Below are positions 41,460 to 43,085 of a stretch of DNA of 43,085 bases, one piece after another. The translations under genes were made by a program, and so were the position numbers. The notes under the pieces are model-generated. The model was not told where the DNA came from and did not search any database. It was given only the letters and a program-made list of their open reading frames with translations. This stretch comes from Asaia bogorensis (lineage in GTDB: Bacteria; Pseudomonadota; Alphaproteobacteria; Acetobacterales; Acetobacteraceae): assembly GCA_945869965.1 (NCBI GenBank), contig CAMBRC010000032.1, positions 1 through 43,085 of the forward strand. Direction: 5' to 3'. Every line of letters begins with the position of its first letter. Position 1 is the stretch's first letter.

Positions 41460-42827
41460 TTGCCGTCCGAGCTGCCCCCGGAACTCATGATCGTGTCGAC
41501 GATCGTGCTGCTGGCCATCATCACCTGGCTCGCCGCCCGCCTGCGCGCCACGCGTCGCGACCTCGCCGCCCAGGCCCGCGCCCTGGCCGCCGAAGCCGCC
41601 GCCCGCCAGCGCGCCGCCAGCCGCGCCGCATGGCTCGACGCCGCCCTCGAAGCCGCCACCGACGGCGTGCTGATCGCCGATTCCGCCCTGCGCGTCATCC
41701 ACTGGAACCGCCGCTTCGCCGTCCTCAGCGGCCTGCCGGACGACATGCCGCGTGAAGCCGCCACCCTGGCCTCGCTGCTGCGCCTGTCCGCCGAGGTCGG
41801 CGAATTCGGCCTGGTCGACGTCGACCAGGAAGTCGCGCGCCAATCCGCCCTGATCGCCAGTGGCCCCGGCGCCTTCCCCCGCCTGCGCCACCGCCCGGAC
41901 GGCAGCACCGTCGAATTCACCCTGAACCCAATCCCCGGCGGCGGCCTTCTGCTGCGCAGCGCTGACGTCACCACCCGCCACCGTCCCGCTCCCGAAGCGT
42001 CCCCCACCGAAGCGTCCCCCCCTGAAGTGCCCGCCCCCCCACCCGCGCCCTCCCTCCCGCCGCCCACCTCATCGCCCCCCTTCACGCCCCGACCGCGCCG
42101 CTGCCTCGTCCTGCTGGTCGAAGACATGCAGGTGAACCAGGTCGTCACCGCCACCCAACTGCGCCGCGAAGGCCACCGCGTCGACGTCGCCAGCTCCGGC
42201 GCCGAAGCCCTCTGTCTCGCCACCCAAACCCCCTACGACGTCGTCCTGATGGACCTGATGATGCCGGGCATGAGCGGCTACGACGCCGCACGCCGCATCC
42301 GCGCCCTGGCCGGTCCCGCCGGCCGCGCGCCCATCTTCGCGCTCACCGCCAATACCGGCGAGGCCGAGCGCGCCCGCTGCGTCGCCGCCGGCATGCAAGG
42401 CATGATGAGCAAACCCGTCCCCGCCGCCCTGCTGCGCGAGGCGCTGCAACACGGCACCACCACATCCCCCCCAGCCCCGCCGCCCGCCGACTCCCTGCTC
42501 GACGCCGCCCGCCTGGCCGAACTCCGCCGTGACCTGCCGCCGGCCGTCCTGACCACCCTCTGCCGGCAATGCCTGGACGACATGCGCGACCGCCTCGCCG
42601 CCCTCGAAACCGCCCTGGCCGGCAACAGCCCCGAACCCGTCGAACGCGAAGCCCACGCCCTGGCCGGCATGGCCAGCAGCTACGGCCTCGCCCGCATCGA
42701 AACCCAAGCCCGCGCCATCCTCGCCCCCGCCCACGCCGGCGACATGCCCGCCGCCCGAACCGCCGCCCGCGGCATCGCCGATACCTTCGACCAGAGCCAG
42801 ATTGCCCTGCGCGCCTGGTCCGAGTGA
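41460..42827 (+). CDS. Membrane-anchored PAS-REC-HPt signalling protein lacking a kinase domain
   Basis: The product is about 455 residues. A membrane helix (about 10-27, MIVSTIVLLAIITWLAARL) is followed by a coiled-coil-like Ala/Arg helix (28-58). A PAS domain follows (about 58-172, WLDAALEAATDGVLIADSALRVIHWNRRFAVLSG), then a Pro-rich linker (175-212). The receiver domain (215-330) has acidic pocket ED at 221-222, phospho-acceptor Asp265 in VVLMDLMMPGMSGYDA, Thr297 and Lys318 in MMSKPVP. The HPt domain (350-450) has His399 in REAHALAGMASSYGL. No HisKA dimerisation helix or HATPase domain is present between PAS and REC, so it cannot start a phosphorelay itself. TTG 41460 is chosen on the ribosome site. 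Gene is C-rich on this strand like its neighbours, with no sign of foreign codon use. It is bracketed by 59-bp inverted repeats. Confidence 0.82.
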   Translation: MPSELPPELMIVSTIVLLAIITWLAARLRATRRDLAAQARALAAEAAARQRAASRAAWLDAALEAATDGVLIADSALRVIHWNRRFAVLSGLPDDMPREAATLASLLRLSAEVGEFGLVDVDQEVARQSALIASGPGAFPRLRHRPDGSTVEFTLNPIPGGGLLLRSADVTTRHRPAPEASPTEASPPEVPAPPPAPSLPPPTSSPPFTPRPRRCLVLLVEDMQVNQVVTATQLRREGHRVDVASSGAEALCLATQTPYDVVLMDLMMPGMSGYDAARRIRALAGPAGRAPIFALTANTGEAERARCVAAGMQGMMSKPVPAALLREALQHGTTTSPPAPPPADSLLDAARLAELRRDLPPAVLTTLCRQCLDDMRDRLAALETALAGNSPEPVEREAHALAGMASSYGLARIETQARAILAPAHAGDMPAARTAARGIADTFDQSQIALRAWSE

Positions 42828-42831
42828 GAAA

Positions 42832-42890
42832 GCCAAGTGGCAGGGAGAGTCTTCTTTTTGTGAACAAAAAGAAGCAAAAAAACTTTATCC
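42832..42890 (-). repeat. 59-bp inverted repeat, right copy (unit G)
   Basis: This copy starts 5 nt after the PAS-REC-HPt stop and is the inverse of 41322-41380 with two mismatches. Its hairpin CTTCTTTTTG/CAAAAAGAAG and A7 run could also end transcription of the gene. Confidence 0.85.
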
Positions 42891-42913
42891 ATAAGACCAG
42901 AACCCACCAACCA

Positions 42914-42944
42914 ACGCCGTCATCTCGGAAACTACGCCGTCATC
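42914..42944. repeat. Direct repeat next to the IS110-family element
   Basis: ACGCCGTCATC occurs at 42914-42924 and again at 42934-42944, 20 bp apart, overlapping the end of the transposase gene. It may mark the right end of the insertion sequence. Confidence 0.4.
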
Positions 42945-43085
42945 AACTCACTTGAACGCCCGCCGTTCCACTACGTGCGTCGCGTAGCTTCGCATTGGCG
43001 ATGACGACGATTTTTCGCATCAGCGCGGTGACGGCAACGAGCGGTTTTTTGCCGTTCGCGACAAGCCTTCGATAAACCTCGCTGA
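42943..43085 (-). CDS. IS110-family transposase, C-terminal fragment (continues beyond window)
   Basis: The minus strand reads SEVYRRLVANGKKPLVAVTA, then LMRKIVVIANAKLRDARSG, and stops at TGA 42943-42945. The motif Y-x-R-L-x-A-x-G-K-x-x-x-x-A-x-x-A-x-M-R-K-x-x-x-x-x-N-A-x-x-R-D is the C-terminal signature of IS110/IS1111 transposases (Transposase_20). The 5' end lies outside the window. These enzymes are RuvC-like DEDD recombinases guided by a bridge RNA. Only about 50-100 nt of non-coding DNA lies between this stop and repeat G, so a bridge RNA region, if present, should be upstream of the gene. Confidence 0.75.
   Translation of the reverse strand, partial: SEVYRRLVANGKKPLVAVTALMRKIVVIANAKLRDARSGTAGVQVS

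Larger units (their letters stand above)
42903..43085 (-). mobile_element. Right end of an IS110-family insertion sequence (partial)
   Basis: The transposase C-terminus and the short downstream non-coding part mark an element that continues past the window. The boundary at the left is not sharply defined; it lies somewhere between the end of repeat G (42890) and the transposase stop (42943). IS110-family elements often target palindromic repeats, which fits its position next to repeat G. Confidence 0.55.

Noticed and set aside
1-43085. CRISPR array, toxin-antitoxin pair, prophage or restriction system
   Set aside because: No regularly spaced direct repeats and no matching gene types; the repeats seen are palindromic, irregularly placed and intergenic.

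Overview
The window comes from a GC-rich alphaproteobacterium, most likely in the Rhodospirillales and plausibly Acetobacteraceae. That placement is inferred from gene order and repeat style, not from a marker gene. The order glyA-nrdR-ribD-ribE-ribBA-ribH-nusB-thiL, followed by bamE, a CBP3-type ubiquinol-cytochrome c chaperone gene, yceD, rpmF, plsX, fabH, ihfA and a merR-type gene, is the usual alphaproteobacterial core arrangement. Two PEP-CTERM proteins, GC-rich palindromic intergenic repeats and very AT-rich palindromes in a roughly 70% GC background also fit.

Layout: 1-7.0 kb holds the C-terminal end of a Do/DegP-like protease, bpt (protein N-end-rule leucyltransferase), a penicillin-acylase-family hydrolase, an MBL-fold lactonase-like hydrolase, and a translationally coupled trio (carboxymuconolactone decarboxylase-like, 3-hydroxyisobutyrate dehydrogenase-like, beta-helix protein). 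7.0-12.2 kb holds a BAAT/thioesterase-like hydrolase, a frameshifted DUF1194 VWA-like PEP-CTERM gene behind a sigma-54-like promoter, a class III CoA-transferase, a GFA-type zinc protein and a UspA protein. 12.4-17.7 kb is a manganese block: a TerC-family protein (probable Mn export), MntR, and an MntABCD-type importer. 17.8-20.3 kb holds a secreted dienelactone-hydrolase-like protein, a 44-residue membrane protein, a ketopantoate-reductase-like protein and rpiB. 20.3-32.5 kb is the conserved housekeeping run (one-carbon metabolism, riboflavin, transcription antitermination, thiamine, outer-membrane assembly, lipid initiation, IHF). A tRNA-Pro(GGG) follows at 32.6 kb. 32.7-41.0 kb holds a phosphotriesterase-like protein, a second PEP-CTERM protein, a GST, a creatinase-like M24 protein, an orphan family-5 solute-binding protein, an MFS permease and icd. 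The right end carries a PAS-REC-HPt signalling protein and the C-terminal end of an IS110-family transposase.

Three genome-scale signals stand out. (1) An AT-rich palindromic repeat of about 40 bp occurs 11 times, only between genes. It is usually paired in inverted orientation, its hairpin arms show compensatory changes, and several pairs form textbook bidirectional terminators. Two 59-bp copies, 57/59 identical and inverted, bracket the PAS-REC-HPt gene. (2) GC skew of the + strand is positive on the left and negative on the right, regardless of gene strand, and flips near 20-22 kb, as expected near a replication terminus. (3) The C-terminal GTP-cyclohydrolase-II half of RibBA and the metal site of the M24 protein have lost the canonical ligands. 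I did not find a clearly new defence or biosynthetic system. The repeat-bracketed regulator cassette and the frameshifted poly-G PEP-CTERM gene are the most unusual items.
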